Shown: positions 42,271 to 51,622 of the stretch, one piece after another
Numbering within the stretch: position 1 is the first letter of the stretch
How the letters are laid out: every line of letters begins with the position of its first letter
From: Maritalea mediterranea
Lineage (GTDB): Bacteria > Pseudomonadota > Alphaproteobacteria > Rhizobiales > Devosiaceae
DNA length: 64,000 nt
Reading direction: 5' to 3'
Assembly: GCF_021568695.1 (NCBI RefSeq)
Contig: NZ_JAKGTI010000003.1
Coordinates: 62,001 to 126,000 of the forward strand
Translations under genes and position numbers: made by a program
Notes under the pieces: model-generated
Seen by the model: only the letters and a program-made list of their open reading frames with translations
The model's database searches: none
What the model was told of the DNA's origin: nothing

Positions 42271-43510
42271 GGTTACGTTCCTTTTTCAGCACCTTAAAGC
42301 GGAACCCATGGAAGGTGAACACCTGGTTCACTTCCGGGATCATTTTGGCTTCTTCCACAATCAGCCCGGCGATGGTGTTGGCATCTTCGTCAGGCAAATG
42401 CCAATCCAGCGTTCGATTCAAATCACGGATCGGCACCGAACCGTCGACAATATAGCTGCCATCGGGCTGCTTTTGTGCCCCTTCCATGATCTCGTCATGC
42501 TCGTCGGCAATTTCGCCGACAATTTCTTCCAAAATGTCCTCAAGGGTCAGCAGGCCTTCCACTTCGCCATATTCGTCCACGATCATGGCAATATGGGCTT
42601 TTTCGCGCAAAAAGGCGTTCAGCTGGGCCTGCACCGGGGTGGTGTCGGGCACGAACCACGGCTTGGAGACGATCTTGGAAAAGTTGAGCTTTTCCACGTC
42701 CCCACCGGCACGGAACAGGGCGCGCAGCAAATCTTTGGCATGCACAATCCCTACAATATTGTCCTGATCGCCCCGCCACAGGGGAATCCGTGTGTAAGGG
42801 CTTTCCAAAATTTCCTGCACCAATTGTTCTTTCGGCAAGTCGGCATCAAAGGCCAGCATTTTGGTGCGGTGCACCATCACGTCAGACACTTCCAATTCAC
42901 TTAGGTCGAGAATGCCGCCCAGCATGTCGCGATCATTTTTGATCACTTCACCCTCGCGGTGCAGCAAATCCACGGTGCCGCGCAGTTCATCGTGACCGGT
43001 CAGGCCATATTCGTCGTCTTCCGAGCGGGCACCCAATAGGCGCAACAACATATTGACCAGCTTTTGGATCGCATAAGTGATGGGGGCAAATACCACGACA
43101 ACCGGGCGCACAAAGCGACCCACACCCACTGCGAACTCATCCGGCTTGGAAATCGCCCACGTTTTAGGCAGCACCTCTGAAAAGATTACCACCATCATGG
43201 TCATCACCAAGGTGGCGTAAATCACGCCGGTATCGCCAAACAGTGAGATCAACACGCTGGTGGCCAGGGAAGAGGCGAGAATGTTGACCAGATTGTTGCC
43301 CAACAGAAGGGCCCCGATCAGCCGTTCTTTATCGGCGATTAGGCTTTCCACGATGGACGCGCCATTTTTGCCCGCCTTTACCCAATGGTGGATGCGTGCG
43401 CGGCTCGCCGCAGTCAACGCGGTTTCCGAGCCGGAGAAAAAGCCAGACAGCGCCAGCAGCACAATGATGGCGCCAACAGAGATCCAGAAGCTGAGGGTTA
43501 ATTCGGTCAT
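42242..43510 (-). CDS. corC: HlyC/CorC-family membrane protein with CBS domains
   Basis: The 422-residue protein has an N-terminal DUF21 membrane domain (about 1-190; ALSGFFSGSETALTAASRAR, LALGNNL-like LLLGNNLVNILASSLATSVL), two CBS domains (VMVHRTKMLAFDADLP, then IVDEYGEVEGLLTLEDILEE) and a C-terminal CorC_HlyC domain (DWHLPDEDANTIAGLIVEEA). Such proteins affect Mg2+/Co2+ efflux. It overlaps the aroB stop by 4 bp. Confidence 0.88.
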   Translation of the reverse strand: MTELTLSFWISVGAIIVLLALSGFFSGSETALTAASRARIHHWVKAGKNGASIVESLIADKERLIGALLLGNNLVNILASSLATSVLISLFGDTGVIYATLVMTMMVVIFSEVLPKTWAISKPDEFAVGVGRFVRPVVVVFAPITYAIQKLVNMLLRLLGARSEDDEYGLTGHDELRGTVDLLHREGEVIKNDRDMLGGILDLSELEVSDVMVHRTKMLAFDADLPKEQLVQEILESPYTRIPLWRGDQDNIVGIVHAKDLLRALFRAGGDVEKLNFSKIVSKPWFVPDTTPVQAQLNAFLREKAHIAMIVDEYGEVEGLLTLEDILEEIVGEIADEHDEIMEGAQKQPDGSYIVDGSVPIRDLNRTLDWHLPDEDANTIAGLIVEEAKMIPEVNQVFTFHGFRFKVLKKERNRITEIKIIP

Positions 43511-44634
43511 TTTTGCCGTTCTTTGTTTAAGAATTCAAACACATGGTCAGGATTGACATTTTGTTCAATGAAAGCTTTGCCGATACCTTTTGTCAAAATA
43601 AAGGTCAGCGCCCCGCGCGTCACCTTTTTGTCTTGGGCAATATGGGTCAGCAACTCCTCGGTTGAGGCGAGCTCGCCGGGAATATCGCTTAATTTTGTGG
43701 GCAGACCGGCCTTTTTCAAGTGTGCTTCCACCCGCTGATCGTCTTGAGTGTTGGACAGACCAAGCTGTGTTGAGAACCGATGGGCCAATGCCATGCCAAT
43801 GGCGACACCTTCGCCATGGATCAGCCGGTCGGAATAGCCCGTCGCTGCTTCAAGGGCATGGCCAAAGGTGTGCCCCAGATTGAGCAGCGCCCGCTGGCCA
43901 TGTTCGCGTTCATCGGCCACCACCACGCGGGCTTTGGCGCGGCAGGCGCGGGCAATGGCTTCGGCGCGGGCCGGGCCGCCTTCAAAAATCTCAGGTTGGT
44001 TTTCCTCCAGCCAGAAGAAAAACTCTTCATCATCGATCAGGCCATATTTGACCACTTCGGCATAACCGGCGCGGAATTGCCGTGCGGGCAGGCTTTCCAA
44101 AACGCCGAGATCCGCCGCGACAAAGCGGGGCTGGTGGAACGCGCCAATCAGGTTTTTGCCATGGGGCGAGTTCACCCCGGTTTTGCCGCCCACTGAGCTG
44201 TCCACCTGGGCCAGCAGGGAGGTGGGGATTTGCACAAAATCCATACCGCGGCGCATGATGGCGGCGGCAAAGCCGGCCAGATCGCCAATGACCCCACCGC
44301 CAAAGGCGAGAATGATATCATTACGCTCGAGCTTTTCTTTCAGCAGCGCAAAAACCACACTGTCGAGACGCGCCATGGATTTGGCGCTTTCGCCTGGCGG
44401 GATGGAGATCAAGGCATAGTCCAGCCCATTCTTGTCAAGACTGGTTTTCAAGCGAGCCCATTGCGCCTTTTCCACATTCAGATCGGTCACCACGCCAAAG
44501 CGGGCACCGGGAAATTTCTGTTTCAAGATGCCACCCAGCCGATCCAGCACATCGGGCGCAATTTCGATATCATAGGCGCGGTCGCCCAGATCAATGGGCA
44601 CGATGATGGGTTCTGGGGCGTTTTGGGTCGACAT
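43507..44634 (-). CDS. aroB: 3-dehydroquinate synthase AroB
   Basis: AroB converts DAHP to 3-dehydroquinate, the second shikimate-pathway step. The 375-residue protein has the NAD and zinc signatures GGKTGVNSPHGKNLIGAFHQ, AEVVKYGLI, LLNLGHTFGHALEA and RLIHGEGVAIGMALA. It is downstream of aroK by 15 bp and overlaps the corC-type gene, so it is part of an aroK-aroB-corC operon. Confidence 0.96.
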   Translation of the reverse strand: MSTQNAPEPIIVPIDLGDRAYDIEIAPDVLDRLGGILKQKFPGARFGVVTDLNVEKAQWARLKTSLDKNGLDYALISIPPGESAKSMARLDSVVFALLKEKLERNDIILAFGGGVIGDLAGFAAAIMRRGMDFVQIPTSLLAQVDSSVGGKTGVNSPHGKNLIGAFHQPRFVAADLGVLESLPARQFRAGYAEVVKYGLIDDEEFFFWLEENQPEIFEGGPARAEAIARACRAKARVVVADEREHGQRALLNLGHTFGHALEAATGYSDRLIHGEGVAIGMALAHRFSTQLGLSNTQDDQRVEAHLKKAGLPTKLSDIPGELASTEELLTHIAQDKKVTRGALTFILTKGIGKAFIEQNVNPDHVFEFLNKERQK

Positions 44635-44649
44635 AGTTTTTCTCGCGCG

Positions 44650-45252
44650 TTAGGCGTTCAGATAGGCGGCTAGGGCAGTGATGGCTTTGGCCGCCACGGC
44701 TTCATGGGTGCCATCAAATGAGGTGACTTTCACATCGGCCAGAGCATAGGTCGGATTGCGTTCATCATAAAGCGCTTTCAGCGTGCCAAATGGGTCTGCC
44801 GTGCGCAGCAGCGGCCTCGTGTTGCGGCGTGAGACCCGCTCGAACAGCAAATGAATGTCTGCATCCAGCCACAGCGAAACAGCATATTTTTTGATGTTGG
44901 TGCGGGTTGCCTCATTCATGAAGGCGCCACCACCGGTGGCGATCACCGCGTTTTTATTTTCGCTTAACAGCCTTGAAATCACCCGCACTTCCCCGGCGCG
45001 AAATTCATCTTCGCCATGGGTTTCAAAAATGTCGGGGATTGGCATGCCTGCCGCTTTTTCAATTTCATTGTCGCTGTCGATAAAGGGCCGGTTCAAATAT
45101 TGCGCAATGCGGCGACCAACGGTGGACTTGCCTGCGCCCATGAGCCCGATCAGCACAATAGGTTTGCTGCCCAGCTTTTGGTTGACCAGTTTACTATTTT
45201 CACCCACATCCGTGCTGGCCAGCCCGTCGTCCACATTCATCTCCTTATTCAT
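44650..45252 (-). CDS. aroK: Shikimate kinase AroK
   Basis: AroK phosphorylates shikimate at position 3. The 200-residue protein has P-loop GLMGAGKSTVGRRIA, substrate site DSDNEIEK with GGGAF and RPLLRTADPFGTLKALYD lid region. The first about 25 residues before the core are extra compared with E. coli, a common alphaproteobacterial feature. Its operon partner aroB follows. Confidence 0.95.
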   Translation of the reverse strand: MNKEMNVDDGLASTDVGENSKLVNQKLGSKPIVLIGLMGAGKSTVGRRIAQYLNRPFIDSDNEIEKAAGMPIPDIFETHGEDEFRAGEVRVISRLLSENKNAVIATGGGAFMNEATRTNIKKYAVSLWLDADIHLLFERVSRRNTRPLLRTADPFGTLKALYDERNPTYALADVKVTSFDGTHEAVAAKAITALAAYLNA

Positions 45253-45395
45253 GCTTGCTGTTTGAAGCCATTTGTTGGGTTTAATGTCAAGCCTTGTTGT
45301 GGTGCGGTTCGGTATCGCTTTCTTGACCAGTTTGCGGGTAATTTCTTGAAATGGCGCGTTAAATGGGCGAAAAAGAGGGGTAATGGAGGGTTCCT

Positions 45396-45545
45396 ATGCC
45401 GACCTTGATCAGGTTTATTGTATTTTTAGCGATTTTGGCCGCCTTGGTGTTCGGGTCGATGGTGGCGCTTACTGTTTTTGTGGAGCCGACCCCGCGGGAA
45501 ATGACCGAGCGGGTGCCGGCGCGCGATCTGTTTGGCAATGACTGA
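45396..45545 (+). CDS. 49-aa membrane protein upstream of xerD
   Basis: A small frame begins at ATG 45396, with GGAGGG 6 nt upstream. It encodes 49 residues: one hydrophobic helix (LIRFIVFLAILAALVFGSMV) and a charged C-terminal part that ends in ARDLFGND. The stop region overlaps the xerD start by 8 bp (ATGACTGA), so translation is coupled. The protein has no known function that I recognise. The strong ribosome binding site makes it likely to be real. Confidence 0.72.
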   Translation: MPTLIRFIVFLAILAALVFGSMVALTVFVEPTPREMTERVPARDLFGND

Positions 45546-46452
45546 TCGCGCCAGCCAATATCTCGACCTGTTTCTGGATATGATGAGCGCCGAACGGGGC
45601 GCGGCTGTCAATACGCTTGAGGCCTATCAGCGCGATTTGGTGGATTATGTCCGCCATCTCGATCAAGCCGAACAGCCGATTGAGCAGGTGGATCGCAATG
45701 GGGTGCAGGCCTATTTAATGCAGTTGGAGGCGCAAGGATTTGCCGCCAGCACGCAGGCGCGGCACCTGAGCGCGATCAAGCAGTTTCATCGGTTTTTGGT
45801 GGCGGAAAATCTGCGCAAGGATGACCCCACTGCCATTGTGCCCGCGCCCAAGGCGGGGCAGCGCCTGCCGAAAACGTTGAGCATTGAAGAGGTGGATCGA
45901 TTGTTTGAGGCGGCGGAGGCGGCGATGGCCAAGCCCGATTTGTCGCCAAAGGCGCAATTGAAGGCGGAGCGCAATTATGTGCTTTTGGAGCTGCTCTATG
46001 GCACCGGCATGCGGGTCTCGGAACTGGTGGCGTTGCTGCGCTCAGCCATTGTCAAAGATGCCTCGATGCTGGTGGTGCGCGGCAAGGGCGACAAGGAACG
46101 TATGGTGCCGCTCAATGATCGGGCGAAGGATGCCCTGATTGCCTATTTGAAAAAGCTGCCGCCGGGGCGTTTTGCTTTTCCCGCCAACACCAAAGAGGGT
46201 TATTTGGCGCGGCAGGTTTTCGCGCGGGAGCTTAAACAGATCGCCATCGATGCCGGGCTTGATCCGGGCAAAATATCGCCGCACATTCTGCGCCATGCTT
46301 TCGCCTCACATTTGTTGGAAAGAGGCGCGGATCTTCGGGTTGTTCAGGTGCTATTGGGGCATGCGGATATTTCGACCACGCAAATATACACCCATATCTT
46401 GGATGAACGCTTGACGCAGTTGGTGGAAAAGCACCATCCTTTGGTACATTAG
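45538..46452 (+). CDS. xerD: Site-specific tyrosine recombinase XerD
   Basis: XerD resolves chromosome dimers at dif with XerC. The 304-residue protein has an N-terminal SAM-like domain and the catalytic set: Arg in GTGMRVSELV, Lys in VRGKGDKERM, HILRHAFASHLL (His-x-x-Arg), LGHADISTTQIYTH (His and nucleophilic Tyr). The start at ATG 45538 overlaps the upstream small protein. There is no attachment site, so it is not a phage integrase. Confidence 0.93.
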   Translation: MTDRASQYLDLFLDMMSAERGAAVNTLEAYQRDLVDYVRHLDQAEQPIEQVDRNGVQAYLMQLEAQGFAASTQARHLSAIKQFHRFLVAENLRKDDPTAIVPAPKAGQRLPKTLSIEEVDRLFEAAEAAMAKPDLSPKAQLKAERNYVLLELLYGTGMRVSELVALLRSAIVKDASMLVVRGKGDKERMVPLNDRAKDALIAYLKKLPPGRFAFPANTKEGYLARQVFARELKQIAIDAGLDPGKISPHILRHAFASHLLERGADLRVVQVLLGHADISTTQIYTHILDERLTQLVEKHHPLVH

Positions 46453-46557
46453 CCTTATGGCTGGGCCGTTGGGTGCTTGACATTTTAGGGGCAAATCGCC
46501 ACTTTCCGCGCCAAATGGCGCGATAGGCGCAAAACAGACAGAGTAAAGCTGGTTAAT

Positions 46558-47514
46558 ATGCAATCTTATCTTGAATTTGAAAAACCTGTCGCAGATCTAC
46601 AGGCGAAAGTACAAGAGTTGAAATCCCTGGCGCAAAGCGGGGAAGCGGTTGAAATTGAAGATGAGGTCAAGCGGCTGCAAGAGCGCGCCGATGAAGCGCT
46701 GGCCGATATTTACGCCAAATTGTCACCCTGGCAGAAAACCCAGATCGCCCGCCATCCTTTGCGGCCGCATTTTGTGGACTATGTCAAAGAACTGATCACG
46801 GATTTCACGCCATTGGCGGGCGACCGGAAATATTCCGAAGACGCCGCCATTCAGGCTGGGTTTGGCCGGTTTGATGGGGACTCCATTGCTGTGATTGGCA
46901 TTGAAAAAGGTTCAGACACAGAATCGCGCCTCAAGCATAATTTCGGTTCTGCCCGGCCTGAAGGCTATCGCAAGGCGGTGCGGATTATGGAGCTGGCGGA
47001 CCGGTTTGATATTCCAGTTTTGTATCTGGTGGATACGGCAGGGGCCTATCCCGGTGTTGGCGCCGAAGAGCGCGGCCAGGCCGAGGCCATTGCCCGCTCC
47101 ACCGAAATGTGCCTGCAATTGGGTGTGCCAAATTTGGCGGTGATCACCGGCGAAGGCGGCTCTGGCGGCGCAATTGCCATTGCCGCTGCATCAAAAGTGG
47201 CGATGCTGGAGCATTCGATTTATACCGTGGCCTCGCCAGAAGCCTCGGCCTCTATTCTGTGGCGCGATGCGGGCAAGGCGCAAGAGGCGGCCAACTCCAT
47301 GAAGATCACCGCGCAGGATTTGCTGAAATTCGGCGTGATCGATCATATTGTGCCAGAGCCAGCTGGCGGTGCGCACCGGCATTCAGCGCAGGTGATTGAA
47401 GCCACGGGCAAGCTGATCCGCAATTTCTTGAAGAGTTACAGCGGCAAAGACCGGACAGCGATCCGCGAAGAACGACGTGAGAAGTTTCTGACAATAGGGT
47501 CAAAGCTCACTTGA
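46558..47514 (+). CDS. accA: Acetyl-CoA carboxylase carboxyltransferase subunit alpha
   Basis: AccA works with AccD to transfer the carboxyl group to acetyl-CoA. The 318-residue protein begins MQSYLEFEKPVADLQAKVQE and contains the crotonase-type CoA site with ERGQAEAIARSTEMCL and EGGSGGAIAIAAASKVAML. It lies 105 bp after xerD. Length is normal for the family. Confidence 0.96.
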   Translation: MQSYLEFEKPVADLQAKVQELKSLAQSGEAVEIEDEVKRLQERADEALADIYAKLSPWQKTQIARHPLRPHFVDYVKELITDFTPLAGDRKYSEDAAIQAGFGRFDGDSIAVIGIEKGSDTESRLKHNFGSARPEGYRKAVRIMELADRFDIPVLYLVDTAGAYPGVGAEERGQAEAIARSTEMCLQLGVPNLAVITGEGGSGGAIAIAAASKVAMLEHSIYTVASPEASASILWRDAGKAQEAANSMKITAQDLLKFGVIDHIVPEPAGGAHRHSAQVIEATGKLIRNFLKSYSGKDRTAIREERREKFLTIGSKLT

Positions 47515-47625
47515 TTGTGATCGCACATCTCAAGCCAATCGCTTCACGTTTTCGTTGAATTGTGTGTAAAGATTTTGCCCATGATTTGGTGTTAATTTAT
47601 GCCAAATCACAGTCGGGGATTATGA

Positions 47626-48639
47626 GTGACCAAGCCATTGCGCATCGTTAGTTCGATATTTTTATTGTTTTCGCTGTTGTTTCTGGCGGGCTGTACCACC
47701 GGTTTCGAGGACCGGGGCAATATTCCTTTGTCCTCTTTCACTGAAGCACAGCTGAATGGCATGGGGTCGTCACCCGAAGCACCAATGATCATCCGCATCT
47801 TCAAGCAAGATAGTGAGCTGGAGGTTTGGAAAAAGGTGGAAACAAGCGGTAAGTTTGAGCTGTTTCGCACCTATGACATTTGTGCGTGGTCCGGCGAATT
47901 AGGGCCGAAATTCCGGGAAGGCGACCGCCAATCGCCCGAGGGCTTTTATGAAGTAACGCCGGGGCATATGAACCCACGCTCCAATTATTTTCTGTCGTTC
48001 AATCTGGGCTTTCCCAACAAGTTTGACCGCACGCATGGTCGCACTGGTTCAAACATTATGGTGCATGGCGATTGCACTTCGCGCGGGTGCTACGCGATGA
48101 CTGACGATCAAGTGGGTGAGATTTACGCGCTGGTGCGTGAAAGCCATCGCGGTGGCAATCGTTCGGTGCAGGTACAAGTTTATCCGTTCCGCATGACAGG
48201 CGAAAATTTGGCGCAACATGCGGAAAGTGAGCACATGGCGTTTTGGCGCAACATCAAGCAGGGCTATGATATTTTTGAGGTCACCAAAACCAAGCCAGAA
48301 TGGAATGTATGTGGCGGCGAATACAGCTTTAACCGCGCGGGCGGTTGCGGTGCGCTGACTTTGGATGCAGCGGCAAGGGCGGCATTGAATGCGAAGCAGG
48401 CCGAGGATGCGGCAGATTACAAGCAGGCGTTGGCCGATATCAAACAGGCCAAGATTGAAGACGCTGAGGCTGAACAGCGGCGTTTAGAAGCCAAACAGGC
48501 CGCGGCAGAGCGACAGGCCGCTATCGAGGCACAAACATCAAAGGTAGCCGGTTGGTTTGGGAGCTTGTTTGGCGGTGGCAGCAATGATGGGGGTGGCGAG
48601 GTGGACCCCAATGCGCCCACACCGCCACCGCGCCCCTGA
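47626..48639 (+). CDS. YafK-type L,D-transpeptidase (lipoprotein) with C-terminal coiled coil
   Basis: The 337-residue protein has a lipoprotein-like N-terminus (LFLAGCTT), an L,D-transpeptidase domain with the HGDCTSRGCYAM catalytic motif (His and Cys), then a Lys/Ala/Glu/Gln-rich coiled coil (about 255-305), a Gly-rich segment and a PTPPPRP end. Such enzymes crosslink peptidoglycan or attach and release proteins. The start is a GTG at 47626. It meets the GNAT gene end to end with no gap. Confidence 0.85.
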   Translation: MTKPLRIVSSIFLLFSLLFLAGCTTGFEDRGNIPLSSFTEAQLNGMGSSPEAPMIIRIFKQDSELEVWKKVETSGKFELFRTYDICAWSGELGPKFREGDRQSPEGFYEVTPGHMNPRSNYFLSFNLGFPNKFDRTHGRTGSNIMVHGDCTSRGCYAMTDDQVGEIYALVRESHRGGNRSVQVQVYPFRMTGENLAQHAESEHMAFWRNIKQGYDIFEVTKTKPEWNVCGGEYSFNRAGGCGALTLDAAARAALNAKQAEDAADYKQALADIKQAKIEDAEAEQRRLEAKQAAAERQAAIEAQTSKVAGWFGSLFGGGSNDGGGEVDPNAPTPPPRP

Positions 48640-49116
48640 TCAAGTCAGTTTTCTGATCCAATAGCCGACCGTCTTGCCGTTGGGCAATGCGCGTTCGTCG
48701 ATCATTTCAAATCCCAATTTGGTGTGATAGGCCTCTGATCCTGGGTTAGGCGGGTCGCGATTGATTTCGCAACCCACAAGCTCCTGCCCATCGGCCTTGG
48801 CCGCCTCAAACAGAGCTTCATAAAGGCTTTTGGCGAGCCCTTGGCCCCGCGCATGGTTCGCGGTGACAATGCGGTCGATATAAACGAACTGGTCGTAGCG
48901 CTCTTTGAACCAGGCGAAATTGATGCCGTCATGGTCTGATTGCTCATTCATGGCGATCAGGAAGGCGTCAGCCTCATCCACCACTTCCACAAAATAGGCA
49001 TTGTCGATCAGGCGTTGCAAATCGTCCGGTTCCAGCCAGGAGGTTTCCACCTCATGTGCATTATTAAGGGTGCGCACCGCCTCCAGCAGGGCGGGATCAA
49101 ATTCTGTTTCGCTCAT
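48640..49116 (-). CDS. GNAT-family N-acetyltransferase
   Basis: This 158-residue protein has the GNAT acetyl-CoA loop in RIVTANHARGQGLAKSLYEA and the usual beta-bulge region ELVGCEINRDPPNPGS with a final GYWIRKLT. The start at ATG 49116 follows GGAG. The substrate is unknown. It is close upstream to an SLC13-type transporter gene on the same strand. Confidence 0.82.
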   Translation of the reverse strand: MSETEFDPALLEAVRTLNNAHEVETSWLEPDDLQRLIDNAYFVEVVDEADAFLIAMNEQSDHDGINFAWFKERYDQFVYIDRIVTANHARGQGLAKSLYEALFEAAKADGQELVGCEINRDPPNPGSEAYHTKLGFEMIDERALPNGKTVGYWIRKLT

Positions 49117-49124
49117 AAAAACTC

Positions 49125-50903
49125 CTATAGCGGCCAGAAGACCAGCAGGGCGGGCACAGAGACGGCCACAATGATAATTTCCAGCGGCAGGCCCATGCGC
49201 CAATAGTCTGAGAAAGAATAGCCGCCCGGGCCCAGCACCAGCATATTGTTTTTGTGGCCGATGGGGGTCAAAAAGGCGCAGCTTGCGGCGATGGCCACGG
49301 CCATCAGGAATGTGTCCGGGTTCACGCCCATCTGGCTGGCCAGCCCCACGGCAATGGGGGCAGCCACAATGGCGGTGGCGGTGTTGTTGAGCACGTCGGA
49401 GAGGGTCATGGTGACAATCATCAAAAGCGTGAGCGCCACCCAGGCGGGCAAATCGGCGGTGGCGGCGGCCAAACCGTTGACGATCAGCTGTGTTCCGCCA
49501 GAGCTTTCCAGGGCGCTTCCCAGCGGGATCATAGATCCCAGCAGCACCACCACCGGCCATTCGATTGTGTCATAAAGCTCGCGGATGGGCACAATGTCGG
49601 TATAAACAAATACCACAGCCACCAGCGCCAGCGCCACCGGCAGATAGAGCCAGCCAATGCTGGCGGCGATCAGAGCGGCGGCAAACAGGCCTATGGCCAA
49701 CCCGGCGCGTTCATATTGGGTGACCTGCAGGCCACGGTCGGCCAGGGGCAAACAGCCCATGCGCGGGATCACATCCTCCACCGCGTCCGGCGGCCCCAGC
49801 AGCAGGATAATATCACCGGCTTGCAGCTTGGTTTTGCGCACCTGTTCGCGTTGGGTTTTGCCCTGCCGCGACAGGCCCAAAAGCGATACGCCATAGCGCG
49901 ACAGAAGCCGGATATTCATGGCGGTGCGGTCGATCAGGCGACTGTCATTACCCACCACGGCCTCAGCCAACACCAGATCGCCAGACAAGGCGTTTTTAGA
50001 CGAGGTGGCCTGGCCCTGATATTGCAAACCGAGGGCGCCCACCAGCGCATTGATCGATGCCGGCGCGGCCTCGATAATCAAGGAATCGCCTTCTCTTATC
50101 TCTTCATTGCGGGCGCGACCCGGCAAGCGTTTGCCCCGGCGCGAGAGACCCAGAATAATGCAATCATTTTCTTCCGCGACCGCGTCCAACTCCTTTACCT
50201 GCTGGCCGATGGCGGATGAGCCTTCGGCCACCACCAGATCGGCGACATAGCCTTCAAGCTCCATCAGGTCTTTCGGGGAGTTTTTGCTTTGCTTTTGCTC
50301 TGGAATGAGGCGCCAGCCGACGGTGGCCACGAAGGCGATGCCGATCACCGCCACGATCAGGCCCACAGGGGCGAAGTCGAACATGCCGAATGGCTCACCC
50401 AGCGCGGTTTCGCGGAAGGAACCGATGATGATGTTGGGCGGTGTGCCGATCAGCGTGATCAAGCCGCCCAGAATGGTGGCGAAGGAAAGCGGCATGAGCG
50501 TTTGTCCCGGGGCGCGGCCTGCTTTTTGCGCGGCTTGAATGTCCACGGGCATCAGCAAGGCGAGGGCCGCGACATTGTTCATAAAGGCAGACAGAATGCC
50601 GCCAATGCCGCCGAGCATGGTTATGTGCATCCCGATTGACCGGGAATGATCGATCACCGAACGGGTGATCAGGTCAACAGCACCGGAATTGGTGAGCCCC
50701 CGAGAGACAATCAACACCAGCGCCACAATAATGGTGGCGGGGTGGCCAAAGCCTTCAAAAGCAATGTCAGTGGGCACGACCCCGGCGATTAACCCCACCA
50801 CAAGGGCGGTGAATGCGACCAGATCGTAGCGCCATTTGCCCCAGAGCAGCCCGACAAACACCAGAAAAAACAGACTGAACAGAATGATTTGGTCGAGCGT
50901 CAT
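49125..50903 (-). CDS. SLC13-type anion transporter with TrkA-C domains
   Basis: The protein of about 592 residues has the SLC13/CitT/YfbS layout: about 11 helices with two TrkA-C (RCK-C) domains in the middle (RNEEIREGDSLIIEAAP and TKLQAGDIILLLGPP). Family motifs are MNNVAALALLMPV, LIGTPPNIIIGSF and DVLNNTATAIVAAP. Such proteins move sulfate, dicarboxylate or similar anions. ATG at 50903 has GGAG 8 nt upstream. The gene ends 9 bp before the GNAT start. Confidence 0.85.
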   Translation of the reverse strand: MTLDQIILFSLFFLVFVGLLWGKWRYDLVAFTALVVGLIAGVVPTDIAFEGFGHPATIIVALVLIVSRGLTNSGAVDLITRSVIDHSRSIGMHITMLGGIGGILSAFMNNVAALALLMPVDIQAAQKAGRAPGQTLMPLSFATILGGLITLIGTPPNIIIGSFRETALGEPFGMFDFAPVGLIVAVIGIAFVATVGWRLIPEQKQSKNSPKDLMELEGYVADLVVAEGSSAIGQQVKELDAVAEENDCIILGLSRRGKRLPGRARNEEIREGDSLIIEAAPASINALVGALGLQYQGQATSSKNALSGDLVLAEAVVGNDSRLIDRTAMNIRLLSRYGVSLLGLSRQGKTQREQVRKTKLQAGDIILLLGPPDAVEDVIPRMGCLPLADRGLQVTQYERAGLAIGLFAAALIAASIGWLYLPVALALVAVVFVYTDIVPIRELYDTIEWPVVVLLGSMIPLGSALESSGGTQLIVNGLAAATADLPAWVALTLLMIVTMTLSDVLNNTATAIVAAPIAVGLASQMGVNPDTFLMAVAIAASCAFLTPIGHKNNMLVLGPGGYSFSDYWRMGLPLEIIIVAVSVPALLVFWPL

Positions 50904-51028
50904 AAAGGGGGCTCCGCGTTGCCACTTTTCTTTGTTATTTTGGCGCATGATGACAAACTGGGACGCGCGTGACCAGTCTTTAAACGGGAAAGATTGCCCC
51001 ATTTTTTAGGTGAATGTGAAATAATCGG

Positions 51029-51601
51029 ATGGTGGAAACGCTGAAAAAAGAAATTGCCGCGTGTACCCTTTGTTTGCCGCATCTGGCGCATGGAGTGCGG
51101 CCGGTGGTGCAGCTCAGTCAAAGCGCCAAAATCGCCATTGCCGGGCAGGCGCCGGGGCGTGTGGTGCATGAGACCGGTTTGCCGTTTAACGACAAGAGCG
51201 GCGACCGGCTGCGCGACTGGTTGGGGGTGAGCCGAGAGCAGTTTTATGACCCCGATCTGTTCGCTATTGTGCCCATGGGCTTTTGTTATCCGGGCACGGG
51301 TAAATCCGGCGATTTACCGCCGCGGCCCGAATGCCGCGCCACCTGGCATGACCGCATATTTGCCGAAATGGAGCAGCTTGAACTGATTATGGTGATTGGG
51401 GCCTACGCCATTGATTATCATTTGGGCGAGCGGGCCGAAAGAACACTGACGGAAACGGTGCGTAACTGGCAAGATTATCAGCCCCGGCATATGGTTTTGC
51501 CCCATCCCAGTCCGCGCAATAATTTGTGGCTTCGGCGCAATCCATGGTTTGAAGATGATGTGGTCCCCCATTTGCGGAAACGGGTTTCTCAGCTAATCTA
51601 G
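51029..51601 (+). CDS. Uracil-DNA glycosylase superfamily protein
   Basis: The 190-residue protein has the UDG fold: AACTLCLPHLAHGVRPVVQL, IAGQAPGRVVHETGLPFNDK, the GFCYPGTGK loop and MVLPHPSPRNN (His-Pro-Ser-Pro, as in UDG motif 2). It lacks the FeS cysteine set of family 4/5 and the classical GQDPYH, so the glycosylase activity is uncertain. It is the YcdF-like cytoplasmic branch of the superfamily. Confidence 0.8.
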   Translation: MVETLKKEIAACTLCLPHLAHGVRPVVQLSQSAKIAIAGQAPGRVVHETGLPFNDKSGDRLRDWLGVSREQFYDPDLFAIVPMGFCYPGTGKSGDLPPRPECRATWHDRIFAEMEQLELIMVIGAYAIDYHLGERAERTLTETVRNWQDYQPRHMVLPHPSPRNNLWLRRNPWFEDDVVPHLRKRVSQLI

Positions 51602-51622
51602 CGGCAATCTGGAGGAAAGATC

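Noticed and set aside
45538-46452. Tyrosine recombinase as a sign of an integrated element
   Set aside because: It is housekeeping XerD with accA and aroKB as neighbours; no attachment repeats, tRNA target or phage genes are nearby.
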